Of a stretch of 64,000 nucleotides of DNA, positions 16,895 to 26,153 are shown piece by piece. Each line of letters starts with the position of its first letter. Position 1 is the first letter of the stretch. The translations under genes were made by a program, and so were the position numbers. The stretch is from Parasphingopyxis sp. (GTDB taxonomy: Bacteria > Pseudomonadota > Alphaproteobacteria > Sphingomonadales > Sphingomonadaceae): NCBI RefSeq assembly GCF_028279465.1, contig NZ_JANQNS010000009.1, positions 1 through 64,000 on the forward strand, written 5' to 3'. The notes beneath the pieces were generated by a model. It saw nothing but the letters and a program-made list of their open reading frames with translations. It had not been told where the DNA came from and ran no database searches.

Positions 16895-17776
16895 CTATAC
16901 GGCGTCCGTATCTAACGAGAAAAATTGCGGCTCTTCTATGTGGTAGCGCATTGCATTGTATTTGAAACCACCATCCGGATATTTGAGGAAACGCATAAGC
17001 TTATATCTGAATTTGTGCTTCTGATATTTGAACTGCTGTATGGCGCTCACGCGCGGTTGTCCCCTTGCTTCCAAGTGATAGGAGACCAACCCATCTCCGA
17101 GAGGGTTAACGATTTCCATTAGAACACAGGCCCGAATTTCGCCGCTCTCTGCGAGTTCCTTCAAGCGCTTGAAGCCCCAAGAACGCTGAAGAGGCCGCAG
17201 AACAGGGTGGTCGTCTTTCTTCGGTTCTACCGAAGTCCGACGAACCGTACCTTCCATATCCACTACCCAGGAAAAAAATTGAAAGTGCTGATTCCATGCC
17301 TGATACGAGCGGCACCACTTCTTCGCTAAGGCGAGCAGATCGGCCTGATCGGCATTCAGATCGGCCTCTGAACCTTCGTATGGAAATGGTGACGGCTCAA
17401 CGCCTGCGTAAACGACATTCTCGCCGAACGCGCGCTTCTCCGCTTCGATAGCATATTTCACGTTCTGCCGATAACTGGGCCATATGAGTCCCTCGCACTC
17501 CTGAAGAGTATGCGCACCCGTTTTCGTGTCTCCCGCGAGATATGCTTCCAGAGACATTTCAATTAGTTCGGCGGCGATACCTGCCAAACGTTCATCTTTG
17601 AGCTTTCGTTCTGCAAAGTGAAATCCAGATCGAAGTTGATCGAAAGCGTCTTCTAGCTCTTTTTGCTGATCGGCTACGAATGCATCATCGCCGATCTCGC
17701 GAAACCGATCCGGGGCGCTCACCAGAACGTATGACCAATGGTCATGATATCTCCCAATCGTTTCGAATTCCCGCAA
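16895..17776 (-). CDS. Hypothetical protein, no family recognised
   Basis: This 293-residue soluble protein has no signal peptide or membrane segment. The N-terminal half is acidic and helical (about residues 28-80); the C-terminal part is basic and aromatic, with FKYQKHKFRYKLMRFLKYP near 250-268. I recognise no domain. The likely start is a TTG at 17776 with GGAG upstream (an ATG would be far internal). Base composition is lower in GC than the neighbours and codon use looks different. It sits between a P450 gene remnant and an SDR, which suggests arrival by transfer into a disrupted locus. Its 3' end overlaps the tail of the remnant frame. Confidence 0.72.
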   Translation of the reverse strand: MREFETIGRYHDHWSYVLVSAPDRFREIGDDAFVADQQKELEDAFDQLRSGFHFAERKLKDERLAGIAAELIEMSLEAYLAGDTKTGAHTLQECEGLIWPSYRQNVKYAIEAEKRAFGENVVYAGVEPSPFPYEGSEADLNADQADLLALAKKWCRSYQAWNQHFQFFSWVVDMEGTVRRTSVEPKKDDHPVLRPLQRSWGFKRLKELAESGEIRACVLMEIVNPLGDGLVSYHLEARGQPRVSAIQQFKYQKHKFRYKLMRFLKYPDGGFKYNAMRYHIEEPQFFSLDTDAV

Positions 17777-17817
17777 ACTGCGCTCCCAGACCTGAGGACT
17801 CCGTATTTTAGAACCTA

Positions 17818-18603
17818 CTACCGCGGCGCCATGCGAATGGCGCCGTCGAGGCGGACATCTTCGCCGTTGAAATACTCATTCTCGATCATCGTCAGCGCGA
17901 GATGCGCATATTCTTCCGGATTGCCCAGGCGCTTCGGGAAGGGCACCGAGGCGGCCAGCGCATCGCGGACCTTTTGCGGCGCGCCCATCAGCAGCGGCGT
18001 GTCGAAAATGCCGGGCAGGATCGTGTTGATCCGGATATTCTCGCTCATCAGGTCGCGCGCGATGGGGAGCGTCATGCCGACGACGCCCGCCTTGGACGCC
18101 GAATAGGCGACCTGGCCCATCTGCCCGTCTTCGGCCGCGACCGATGCCGTGTTGACGATGGTGCCGCGATCGCCGCCTTCGGTCAGCGGGTCGAGCGTCA
18201 TCATGCCGGCCGCCGATTTGGCGATGCAGCGGAAGGTGCCGACCAGGTTGATCTGGATCAGCCAGTTGAAGGCGTCGGCGGGGTAATGCTTGATCGACCC
18301 GTCTTCCTTGGAACGGCTGGCGGTCTTCATCGCCGCGCCCGTACCTGCGCAGTTCACGAGGATTCGTTCCTGGCCGATCGCCTCGCGCGCCTTGGCGAAA
18401 CCGGCATCGACGCTCTCGTCTTCCGTGACGTTGACTTGGCAGAAGACGCCGCCGATTTCGTCCGCGACGACATTGCCCTTTTCTTCCTGCAGGTCGAATA
18501 GCGCGACCTTCACACCTTTCGCGGCGAGCAGGCGCGCGGTGGCCGCGCCGAGGCCCGAAGCGCCGCCGGTGACGACGGCCGAGATGCTGTCATTGAGTTC
18601 CAT
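17818..18603 (-). CDS. SDR-family 3-hydroxyacyl-CoA dehydrogenase (HSD17B10-like)
   Basis: This 261-residue classical SDR has the NAD-binding loop TGGASGLG (12-19), the NCAG motif (84-87) and the catalytic S154, Y167 and K171. The length, the insert around residues 93-106 and the end of the protein resemble type 2 3-hydroxyacyl-CoA dehydrogenase, which oxidises 3-hydroxyacyl-CoA in beta-oxidation of branched or steroid-like chains. The ATG at 18603 has AGAGGA upstream. It follows the thiolase on the same strand, so the two would perform the last two steps of a beta-oxidation turn. Confidence 0.88.
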   Translation of the reverse strand: MELNDSISAVVTGGASGLGAATARLLAAKGVKVALFDLQEEKGNVVADEIGGVFCQVNVTEDESVDAGFAKAREAIGQERILVNCAGTGAAMKTASRSKEDGSIKHYPADAFNWLIQINLVGTFRCIAKSAAGMMTLDPLTEGGDRGTIVNTASVAAEDGQMGQVAYSASKAGVVGMTLPIARDLMSENIRINTILPGIFDTPLLMGAPQKVRDALAASVPFPKRLGNPEEYAHLALTMIENEYFNGEDVRLDGAIRMAPR

Positions 18604-18654
18604 GATAATCCTCTTGTTCTGGGAGCGCCCGAAAAGGCGCGACGTGAAAATACG

Positions 18655-18687
18655 AACGCCCACCTAGGATAGTCCCGGGCGGGCGTT
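18655..18687 (-). terminator. Hairpin between thiolase and SDR genes
   Basis: AACGCCCACC (18655-18664) pairs with GGCGGGCGTT (18678-18687) with one G-T pair and a 13-nt loop. On the minus strand it is followed by CGTATTTT. The short T tract and its position inside a likely operon suggest partial termination or mRNA processing rather than a full stop. Confidence 0.45.
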
Positions 18688-18704
18688 ATGGGAAATCGAA
18701 GCGT

Positions 18705-19877
18705 CTAGCTCATCCGTTCGATGATCGTGACATTGGCTTGGCCGCCACCTTCACACATCGTCTGCAGGCCATATTTGCCCTCGCGCTGTTCGAGCGCGTT
18801 CAAGAGCGTCGCCATCAGCTTCGTGCCCGATGCGCCGAGCGGGTGGCCGAGCGCGATCGCGCCGCCATGGACGTTGATCTTGTCGGCGTCCGCGCCCGTA
18901 TGCTTGAGCCAGGCGAGTGGGACCGGGGCGAAGGCTTCGTTGACCTCATAGACGTCGATATCGCCGATCGAGAGCCCGGCCTTTTCAAGCGCCTTGTCCG
19001 TCGCGAAGAGCGGCTCTTCGAGCATGATGACCGGATCGCCGGCGGTGACGGTGAGATTGTGGATACGCGCCCGCGGCGTCAGGCCATGATCTTTCAGCGC
19101 CTGCTCGCTGACGACCAGCACGGCCGACGCGCCGTCGCAGATCTGGCTCGACGAGGCCGCCGTGATGACGCCGCCTTCCTGGATGAGCTTGACGCCCTGA
19201 ATGCCTTCCAGCGTCGCATCGAACCGGATGCCTTCATCGACCGTGTGGGTTTCCGGACCCTCGGGCGTCTCGATTTCGAGCGGCACGATTTCGTTATCGA
19301 ACGCGCCGGCTTCGGTCGCGGCCTTGGCTTTCTCGTGCGAGGCAAGCGCATATGCGTCGAGCTGGTCCTTGGAGAGGTCATGCTTTTTCGCAACCATTTC
19401 GGCGCCCATGAACTGGCTGAACATGATCTTCGGATAGGCGTCTTCGAGGCGCGGGCTCTTATAATTGCCCATGCCTTCCTTCATGTATAGCGTCGCCGTT
19501 GAGCCCATCGGCACGCGCGTCATGCTCTCGATGCCGCTCGCGACCACCATATCCTGTGTCCCGCTCATCACGGCCTGGGCCGCGAACTGGATCGATTGCT
19601 GCGACGAGCCGCACTGCCGGTCGATCGAAACGGCAGGAATCGAATCGGGCAGCTTGGAGGCGAGTACCGCATTGCGGCCGACATCCATCGTCTGCTCGCC
19701 GCCCTGCATGACGCAGCCGGTGATGACGTCGTCGATCGCTGCCGTGTCGAAATCGTTGCGGTCGGCGATGGCGTCGAAAACCGCCGCGCCGAGATCGACC
19801 GGATGAACCCCGGCCAGCTTGCCGCCACGGCGTCCGCCGGCGGTTCGCACTGCATCAACAATATAGGCGGCTGCCAT
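18705..19877 (-). CDS. Thiolase (acetyl-CoA C-acyltransferase)
   Basis: This 390-residue thiolase has the nucleophile C89 in RQCGSSQQS, the GGAIALGHPLG histidine motif and the C-terminal CEGGGQA cysteine. It cleaves 3-ketoacyl-CoA with CoA, or runs the reverse condensation. The C-terminal motif and the length match the degradative FadA-like group. The ATG at 19877 has GAGGAG upstream. It is divergent from the acyl-CoA dehydrogenase across a 164-bp gap holding a strong palindrome (19941-19960), so the two directions are probably co-regulated. Confidence 0.92.
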   Translation of the reverse strand: MAAAYIVDAVRTAGGRRGGKLAGVHPVDLGAAVFDAIADRNDFDTAAIDDVITGCVMQGGEQTMDVGRNAVLASKLPDSIPAVSIDRQCGSSQQSIQFAAQAVMSGTQDMVVASGIESMTRVPMGSTATLYMKEGMGNYKSPRLEDAYPKIMFSQFMGAEMVAKKHDLSKDQLDAYALASHEKAKAATEAGAFDNEIVPLEIETPEGPETHTVDEGIRFDATLEGIQGVKLIQEGGVITAASSSQICDGASAVLVVSEQALKDHGLTPRARIHNLTVTAGDPVIMLEEPLFATDKALEKAGLSIGDIDVYEVNEAFAPVPLAWLKHTGADADKINVHGGAIALGHPLGASGTKLMATLLNALEQREGKYGLQTMCEGGGQANVTIIERMS

Positions 19878-19940
19878 CGTATAGTCTCCTCGTTGTCCGT
19901 GAGTCGCGGTATCCCGCATTCACCGGCCCTTGTGCATTAA

Positions 19941-19960
19941 GGTTGACGTTCGCGTCAACC
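19941..19960. promoter_or_regulatory. Palindromic operator GGTTGACG-N4-CGTCAACC
   Basis: GGTTGACGTTCGCGTCAACC has perfect 8-bp arms around TTCG. It lies centrally between the divergent thiolase (start 19877) and acyl-CoA dehydrogenase (start 20042). The half-sites and spacing resemble sites of MerR-type regulators of branched-chain amino acid or fatty acid catabolism (LiuR-like); that comparison is from memory. No such regulator gene is in this window. Confidence 0.6.
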
Positions 19961-20041
19961 TGCATATCACGGATCGCGATCTGTTTATTCGCTCGCGAAG
20001 GATTCTCGCGCGCATCGGCGCGGAGACGAAAGGATATTCCC

Positions 20042-21184
20042 ATGCTGCAGACTGCCAACCGCATTGCCTATGACGAAAATCATGAGCTCTTCCGCGATCA
20101 GGTGCGCAAATTCTTCGACAAGGAGCTGCATCCCAATCTCGACCGCTGGGAAGAGGAAGAGATTGTCGATCGCGGTTTCTGGAAGGCGTGCGGCGCAGCG
20201 GGACTGCTCTGTCCGACCATGCCGGAGGAATATGGCGGGCTCGGCACCGATTTCGGCTATAACGCCGTAATCGACGAGGAGCTTGCCTATGCCGGGTCGT
20301 CCGCAGGGATCACGCTCCAGTCCGATATCGTGGCCGATTACATCCTCTCATACGGCTCGGAAGAGCAGAAAAAGGAATGGCTGCCCAAGATGATATCGGG
20401 CGAAGCGATTACCGCGATCGCCATGACCGAACCGGGCACCGGGTCCGACCTCCAAAGCGTCAAGACGACCGCCAAGAAGGATGGCAATCATTATGTGATC
20501 AACGGTTCGAAGACGTACATCACCAACGGCCAGAATGCCGATCTCATCATCGTCGTCGCCAAGACCGATCCGACGCTCGGCGCGAAGGGCGTATCGCTGA
20601 TCCTCGTCGAATCCGATCGTGACGGCTTCGAGCGCGGCCGCAATCTCGACAAGATCGGCCAGCATTCGGCCGATACGTCCGAACTGTTCTTCAACGATGT
20701 CCGCGTGCCGATGACCAACTGCCTCGGCGAAGAAGGGATGGGCTTTGTCTATCTGATGAGCCAGCTCCCGCAGGAGCGGCTCGGCATCGCGATCAGCGGC
20801 CAAGCGGCCGCGCAGCGCGCCTTCGACGAAGCGGTGAAGTTCACCAAGGATCGCGCGGCCTTTGGCAAGACGATCTTCGATTTCCAGAACACGCAGTTCA
20901 CGCTGGCCGAGCTTGCCGCCGATCTCCAAGTCGGCTGGGCGCATCTCGACTGGGCGATCAAGCGCCATCTCGACGGAGACCTCACCGCGGAGGAAGGTGC
21001 GGCCGCCAAGCTCTGGCATACGGAGCTGCAATGGAAGGCGTGCGATGCCGCGCTCCAGCTGCATGGCGGCGCCGGCTATATGAACGAATATCCGATCGCG
21101 CGGCTCTGGCGCGACGCGCGCGTCCAGCGCATCTATGGCGGCACGTCAGAGATCATGAAGCTTGTGATCGGCAGGAGCGTGTAA
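20042..21184 (+). CDS. Acyl-CoA dehydrogenase (long-chain/isovaleryl type)
   Basis: This 380-residue flavoenzyme makes the 2,3-double bond in an acyl-CoA. Both family signatures are visible: AMTEPGTGSDLQSV (about 127-140) and QLHGGAGYMNEYPIARLWRDARVQRIYGGTSE near the end. The usual C-terminal catalytic glutamate is glycine (YGGT), while E246 in LPQERLGIA sits where long-chain and isovaleryl-CoA dehydrogenases keep theirs, so the enzyme should be active. AAAGGA precedes the ATG at 20042. Its stop overlaps the following GMC gene at TAATG. Confidence 0.92.
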   Translation: MLQTANRIAYDENHELFRDQVRKFFDKELHPNLDRWEEEEIVDRGFWKACGAAGLLCPTMPEEYGGLGTDFGYNAVIDEELAYAGSSAGITLQSDIVADYILSYGSEEQKKEWLPKMISGEAITAIAMTEPGTGSDLQSVKTTAKKDGNHYVINGSKTYITNGQNADLIIVVAKTDPTLGAKGVSLILVESDRDGFERGRNLDKIGQHSADTSELFFNDVRVPMTNCLGEEGMGFVYLMSQLPQERLGIAISGQAAAQRAFDEAVKFTKDRAAFGKTIFDFQNTQFTLAELAADLQVGWAHLDWAIKRHLDGDLTAEEGAAAKLWHTELQWKACDAALQLHGGAGYMNEYPIARLWRDARVQRIYGGTSEIMKLVIGRSV

Positions 21185-22809
21185 TGGCGATCGAGACCAC
21201 GGAATTCGATTATGTCATTATCGGCGCGGGCAGCGCCGGATGCGTGATGGCCAATCGCCTGTCCGCCGATCCCTCGGTCTCGGTGTGCCTCATCGAGGCA
21301 GGCAAGGAAGACAAAAGCCTGCTCGTGAAGATGCCGGCGGGTGTCGGTGCGCTGCTCAAAAAGCCCAATCCGCAAAACTGGTTCTTCTGGACCGAGCCGC
21401 AAAAGCATCTGGACAATCGCAAACTCTACTGGCCGCGCGGCAAGGGCTGGGGCGGGTCTTCGAGCATAAACGGCATGATCTATATCCGCGGCCATGCGCG
21501 CGATTACGACCAGTGGCGGCAGATGGGCCTGACCGGCTGGGGCTATGACGATGTCCTGCCCTATTTCAAGAAATCGGAAAGCTATGCCGAAGGCGACGAT
21601 GCTTATCATGGCCGGGACGGTCCGCTGGGCGTCACCAATAGCCGGATGACCGATCCGATCTACGGTCAGTTCGTCGGCGCCGGGGCCTCGGCGGGCTTTC
21701 CGCTGACCGACGATTTCAACGGCGAGCAGCAAGAGGGCATGGGGCCGTACCAGCGCACGATCGCCGATGGCGAACGGTTCAGCGCGGCGCGGGCCTATCT
21801 GCACCCGGTTGCCGGTAAGCGCGACAATCTCGCCATTCTCTCCACCGGTCTCGTCACGAAAATCCTCGTCGAGGACAAGCGCGCAACCGGCGTGGAGGCG
21901 GTCTCCGGCAAGGGCCGCGACAAGCGAGTCGTGAAAGCGCGGCGCGAGGTGATCGTCTGCGCGGGCGCGGTCCAGTCCCCGCAACTGCTGATGCTATCGG
22001 GCATCGGCGACCCGGCAGAGCTCAACAAACACGGCATCGACGTCGCCCACGCATCGCCGCAGGTCGGCAAGAATCTGCAGGACCATCTCGATGTCGTTGT
22101 CGCGCATGAGATGACGCAGAAAATGTCGGCCCATTCCAAACAGGCCGGCCTCAAAAAGATTGTCGTCGCGCTCGATTTCCTCGCCCGGCGCAAGGGCGCG
22201 GGCACCGATAACTTTCTGCAGGCCGGCGCTTTCCTCAAATCGCGCGAGGGTCTCGATCGGCCCGATATCCAGCTGCATCTCGTCAATGCGATCATGATCG
22301 AGCACGGATTTCAGGAGGTGAAGAAGGACGGATTCACTATCCATGCCTGCCAGCTCCGCCCCGAGAGCCGTGGCGAGATCGGTTTGAACTCACCCGATCC
22401 CCTCGCGCCGCCGCGGATCGACCCCAATTATCTCGACAGCGAGGAAGACAAGCGCGTGATGCGGGAGTCCGTGCGGATCATCCGCTCGATCTGCCGTCAG
22501 GCCGAACTGGATCCGTTGCGCGGCACAGAGATCGTGCCCGGCGATGCCGTGGAAAGCGACACGGAGATCGATGCCTATGTGCGGGAATCGGCTGAAACCA
22601 TCTATCATCCGGTCGGCACCGTTCGGATGGGCGTGGACGACGACTCGCCGCTCGATGGCAGCCTGAAAATGCGTGGAATGAAGGGCTTACGCGTGATCGA
22701 CGCGTCAGTGATGCCGACCTTGATTGGCGGCAATACCAATGCGCCGGTCATCATGATCGCCGAAAAAATCGCCGACGAAATGCGTCAAAGCCAGCATGCC
22801 GTAGCGTAA
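21184..22809 (+). CDS. GMC oxidoreductase, choline/alcohol dehydrogenase-like
   Basis: This 541-residue flavoprotein has the FAD motif VIIGAGSAGCVMANRLS (about 10-26), the GMC signature GKGWGGSSSINGMIYIRGH and a second signature with GAVQSPQLLMLSGIG. The C-terminal active-site histidine is in YHPVGTVRMG, and the last motif is VMPTLIGGNTNAP. This is the length and pattern of the BetA/AlkJ branch, which oxidises primary alcohols to aldehydes. It starts in the stop codon of the acyl-CoA dehydrogenase, so it is co-expressed. The substrate is probably an alcohol met in the same pathway; it is not necessarily choline. Confidence 0.9.
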   Translation: MAIETTEFDYVIIGAGSAGCVMANRLSADPSVSVCLIEAGKEDKSLLVKMPAGVGALLKKPNPQNWFFWTEPQKHLDNRKLYWPRGKGWGGSSSINGMIYIRGHARDYDQWRQMGLTGWGYDDVLPYFKKSESYAEGDDAYHGRDGPLGVTNSRMTDPIYGQFVGAGASAGFPLTDDFNGEQQEGMGPYQRTIADGERFSAARAYLHPVAGKRDNLAILSTGLVTKILVEDKRATGVEAVSGKGRDKRVVKARREVIVCAGAVQSPQLLMLSGIGDPAELNKHGIDVAHASPQVGKNLQDHLDVVVAHEMTQKMSAHSKQAGLKKIVVALDFLARRKGAGTDNFLQAGAFLKSREGLDRPDIQLHLVNAIMIEHGFQEVKKDGFTIHACQLRPESRGEIGLNSPDPLAPPRIDPNYLDSEEDKRVMRESVRIIRSICRQAELDPLRGTEIVPGDAVESDTEIDAYVRESAETIYHPVGTVRMGVDDDSPLDGSLKMRGMKGLRVIDASVMPTLIGGNTNAPVIMIAEKIADEMRQSQHAVA

Positions 22810-22880
22810 ATGCGGCGCTCCGTGCCGTACAATCGACTGTTGCAGCCTTGCACAATGGCGGAAATTAAGCGTTCCGCGCA

Positions 22881-22898
22881 CGTCAATTCCGGTTGACG
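22881..22898. promoter_or_regulatory. Inverted repeat CGTCAA-N6-TTGACG upstream of a TonB receptor
   Basis: CGTCAATTCCGGTTGACG lies about 200 nt before the TonB receptor start at 23102. It uses the same hexamer half-sites as the palindrome at 19941-19960 but in the opposite arrangement. It is a candidate for shared control of uptake and beta-oxidation. The rest of the 292-nt gap (22810-23101) shows nothing else clear. Confidence 0.45.
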
Positions 22899-23101
22899 CA
22901 GATTCCTGTGCGGCTTAGCCTCAAAGAAAAATAAAATGTCGGAGAGAGTATCGGCGGGGCGAATAATGATGCGGGGAACGGCGGTTTCTGCGCCGTAACC
23001 TCGACCTCCCCATCGGTGAAAATCTCTGACAATTGGAGAACTGGCGAAAGCCAACCGCAGACAAGCCGGACCACCGGCGCGCATTATGGGGAGAGAATGC
23101 T

Positions 23102-26017
23102 GTGAAAAAGACTCAGTTGTTGATTGCGACGGCGCTTGGTGCGGGCATGGTAAGCCCCGTAATGGCGCAAACCAGCTCAACCGGTGCCAATGCGCCGATT
23201 ATCGTTACGGCCCAGCGCCAGTCACAGTCGCTACAGGACGTGCCGATTGCGGTTTCGGCTTTCGATTCAGAAGCGCTTCAATCGCAGCAGATCGAGAATG
23301 CGAGCGATCTTCAGCTGACATTGCCAAACGTCTCCTTTACCAAGAGCAACTTCACGGCCTCGAGCTTTACGATCCGTGGCATCGGCGATCTTTGCGTGGG
23401 TAACTCTTGTGATGCCGCAACGGCGATCCATCTCAACTCTGCGCCGCTGTTCGGCACGCGTTTGTTTGAAGCCGAATATTTTGATGTCGAGCGGATCGAG
23501 GTTCTTCGCGGCCCGCAGGGCACGCTGTTCGGGCGCAATGCTACGTCGGGTGTGGTCAATGTCGTGACGGCTAGACCTGATCTCGGTGGCTTTGCCGCAT
23601 CGGGTCAGGTTGAATATGGCAACTATGACTCATTCGAAGTGCAGGGCATGGTCAATGTGCCGATTGCGGATTGGCTCGGCATTCGTGCAGCGGGCATTTA
23701 CGTCAATCGCGACGGCTATACGCGGAATTTGTTCGACAACAGCCGGATCGATGGACGCGATCTCTACGGTCTTCGCGGCTCAATCCGGATCGAGCCGGGT
23801 CCGGATACGATTATCGACCTGATCGGCTATTACTTCCGCGAGGATGACGACCGGCTGCGTATTCAGAAACAAACCTGTCAGCGCGATCCAACCGGCGTGC
23901 TCGGCTGTTTGAATGCGCGGCGGGAATTCGGACAAGTAAATTCCAATTCGAATTTCACCGGTGTTCTCACTTCGGCTGAGTTCTATGCGATTGCCGGAAT
24001 TCCTACGGCTTTTGCTCTTGGCAGCGTGTACGGGCCCGATGCCTATGCCAACTTCACCGAGCCTCAAGATCCGCGGGTGGTGAACACGCCGTTCACGCCT
24101 GAATATTTCACTGACGAGCTCCAACTGCAGGCGCATTTCGAGCATGATTTCGGCGACGTAAACCTGTCTCTCACCGGCACCTATTCGGAAGGGACGATCG
24201 AGTCGCGGCAGGATTATAACCTCGGCATCCAGGATCGCACGTTCTTTGCTCCCGCGCTCAATACCCTGGCCGCTGCTGCTCAAGGTTTGGTGCCCGGTCT
24301 TCCGGCTTCCTATTTCGCTCCGGTTGCGAACGCAATCATCCCTAACGGCCCGGACGGTCAGCTCTGCACGTCCGACACCGTCGAGAGCGGTCTGGGCTCC
24401 TTTGGCGGACAGAGTATCTGTGGTGATGTGCCGCTTCAGTTCGACCGGTCAAACGCGGATTCCCACGCCTGGACGTTCGAAGGAATTGTGACCTCCGATT
24501 TCGATGGCCCGGTCAATTTCCTGCTTGGTGCTATCTATGCGGAGCGCGATATTTCCAATGGCGATTATTATGTAAACGCATTCCCGATCGACTATCTCTC
24601 CGGTATTCTCGGTGCGTTCAACTCGTTCCCGAATGCTCTGCCGCCATCCTTTCTGGGCTCGCCTTACTTCCGCAGCAATACGCAGTCCAATAGGCTCGAA
24701 TCCTATGGCGTCTTCGGCGAGATCTATTGGGATATTACCGATGATCTGACGTTCACCGGTGGCCTGCGGTACAATATCGATGAAAAGGAAACGACACAAC
24801 GCACGACGCTTGCCGACTTCCTTGTCCCGCATGGAACAAGTACCGATATTTTCGATTCACCCTTTGCGGTTGCTTTTGATGCGGACCCGGGCCGGTCGGG
24901 GAACCAGATTATCCAGGAGCGTTCCGCAAGTTTCAATGAGATAACCGGACGCGCCGTTCTTGATTGGCAATATACGCCGGATAACTCCGTCTACATATCC
25001 TATTCGCGCGGTTATAAATCGGGCGGTATCAATCCGCCGCTTTCACCGCTGTTTCAGGTGCCCGAGACTTTCCAGCCGGAATCGATCGACGCATTCGAGA
25101 TCGGTTCGCGCAACGTCTTGTTCGACGGTGAGCTGACGCTTAACGCAACGGCCTTCTACTATAAATATAGCGGCTTGCAGCTCAGCCGCATCGTCGCGCG
25201 GACGTCAGTGAATGACAATATCGACGCGAATATCTGGGGCCTGGAGCTGGAAGCGGTCTGGAACCCGATCGAACCGTTGTTGATTAACTTCGGTGCCAGC
25301 TATCTTAACACCGAGGTTTCGGACGATCGGCTCTTCGTGAACCAGCGCGATCCCTCAGGCGGCGATCCCAACTCTGTCATCGTCAAAGATCTTCAGGCGG
25401 CGTTCAACTGTGCCGTGACGTCCGGAAGCCTGGCCAATACGGCCGGCTTTGTAACGGCGGTCAATGGAGGGCTCGGTCTACAGGGGCCGACGGCGTTCCC
25501 CGCCGATAGCGGTCTCGGTACCACGCTGGGCGCTTTCAGCATTTGTAATGTTCTGGCGGCCCAGTCAGCGAATCCAGCTCTTCAGGCGCTGTTCCCCGGC
25601 ATCCAAGTGTTTGCGGGTCAGGCGCCGGGCATCGATTCGGGTATCCCTGTCAGTATCAACGGCAACGAACTGCCCCAGGCTCCGGACTATAAGATATCGA
25701 TCGGGGCGCAGTATACGGCCGAATTCGACAACGGCATGTCGATCGTTCCGCGTGTCGATGCGGCGTATACCGGTGAGAGCTTCGGCAATATCTTCAACGG
25801 AGACATCAACCGGCTTCCCGGCTATTGGCAGGTCAATGCGCAGCTTCAATTCAATGGGGCCGATGATCGTTGGTTCGTCCGTGCCTTTGTGCAAAACTTG
25901 TTCAACGACGATCCGGTGACGGGCCTCTATCTGACTGACCAGTCATCCGGTTTGTTCACCAACATCTTCACGCTGGAACCGCGCCGCTACGGCATCGCCG
26001 CAGGCTTCAACTTCTAG
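23102..26017 (+). CDS. TonB-dependent receptor, large sphingomonad type
   Basis: This 971-residue outer-membrane receptor has a signal peptide (KKTQLLIATALGAGMVSPVMAQ), a TonB-box-like APIIVTAQRQ, a plug domain with the QDVPIAVSAFD and VLRGPQGTLFGRNATSGVVN motifs, and a barrel ending GIAAGFNF. I chose the GTG at 23102, with GGGGAGA at 23088-23094, because it begins exactly at the signal peptide; the nearby ATG at 23097 is out of frame. It follows the fatty-acid-like gene group and precedes a terminator, so it stands as a single unit. The likely cargo is a hydrophobic nutrient. Confidence 0.93.
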   Translation: MKKTQLLIATALGAGMVSPVMAQTSSTGANAPIIVTAQRQSQSLQDVPIAVSAFDSEALQSQQIENASDLQLTLPNVSFTKSNFTASSFTIRGIGDLCVGNSCDAATAIHLNSAPLFGTRLFEAEYFDVERIEVLRGPQGTLFGRNATSGVVNVVTARPDLGGFAASGQVEYGNYDSFEVQGMVNVPIADWLGIRAAGIYVNRDGYTRNLFDNSRIDGRDLYGLRGSIRIEPGPDTIIDLIGYYFREDDDRLRIQKQTCQRDPTGVLGCLNARREFGQVNSNSNFTGVLTSAEFYAIAGIPTAFALGSVYGPDAYANFTEPQDPRVVNTPFTPEYFTDELQLQAHFEHDFGDVNLSLTGTYSEGTIESRQDYNLGIQDRTFFAPALNTLAAAAQGLVPGLPASYFAPVANAIIPNGPDGQLCTSDTVESGLGSFGGQSICGDVPLQFDRSNADSHAWTFEGIVTSDFDGPVNFLLGAIYAERDISNGDYYVNAFPIDYLSGILGAFNSFPNALPPSFLGSPYFRSNTQSNRLESYGVFGEIYWDITDDLTFTGGLRYNIDEKETTQRTTLADFLVPHGTSTDIFDSPFAVAFDADPGRSGNQIIQERSASFNEITGRAVLDWQYTPDNSVYISYSRGYKSGGINPPLSPLFQVPETFQPESIDAFEIGSRNVLFDGELTLNATAFYYKYSGLQLSRIVARTSVNDNIDANIWGLELEAVWNPIEPLLINFGASYLNTEVSDDRLFVNQRDPSGGDPNSVIVKDLQAAFNCAVTSGSLANTAGFVTAVNGGLGLQGPTAFPADSGLGTTLGAFSICNVLAAQSANPALQALFPGIQVFAGQAPGIDSGIPVSINGNELPQAPDYKISIGAQYTAEFDNGMSIVPRVDAAYTGESFGNIFNGDINRLPGYWQVNAQLQFNGADDRWFVRAFVQNLFNDDPVTGLYLTDQSSGLFTNIFTLEPRRYGIAAGFNF

Positions 26018-26040
26018 ACGCGAAGAATCGCAAAGAAACG

Positions 26041-26071
26041 GGGCGCTGCGTTTGACGCGGCGCCCTTTTTC
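26041..26071 (+). terminator. Rho-independent terminator after TonB receptor
   Basis: GGGCGCTGCG (26041-26050) pairs with CGCGGCGCCC (26056-26065) with one wobble pair and a TTTGA loop, and is followed by TTTTT. It is 23 nt after the receptor stop codon. Confidence 0.88.
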
Positions 26072-26153
26072 GTGCGTGTAGGGACTTAAGCCAGTCCCAT
26101 TCTGATCATCCGCCGGCGGTTAGTCCGAAGCCGGCCCATTATGGAGAATTACC

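Noticed and set aside
18655-18687. Promoter or operator role for the hairpin between thiolase and SDR
   Set aside because: Its long stem with G-T pairing and a following T tract fits an RNA hairpin better than a protein-binding site, and the SDR has its own ribosome binding site just downstream.
20348-21064. Minus-strand frame opposite the acyl-CoA dehydrogenase
   Set aside because: It is a shadow of a gene with intact acyl-CoA dehydrogenase signatures.
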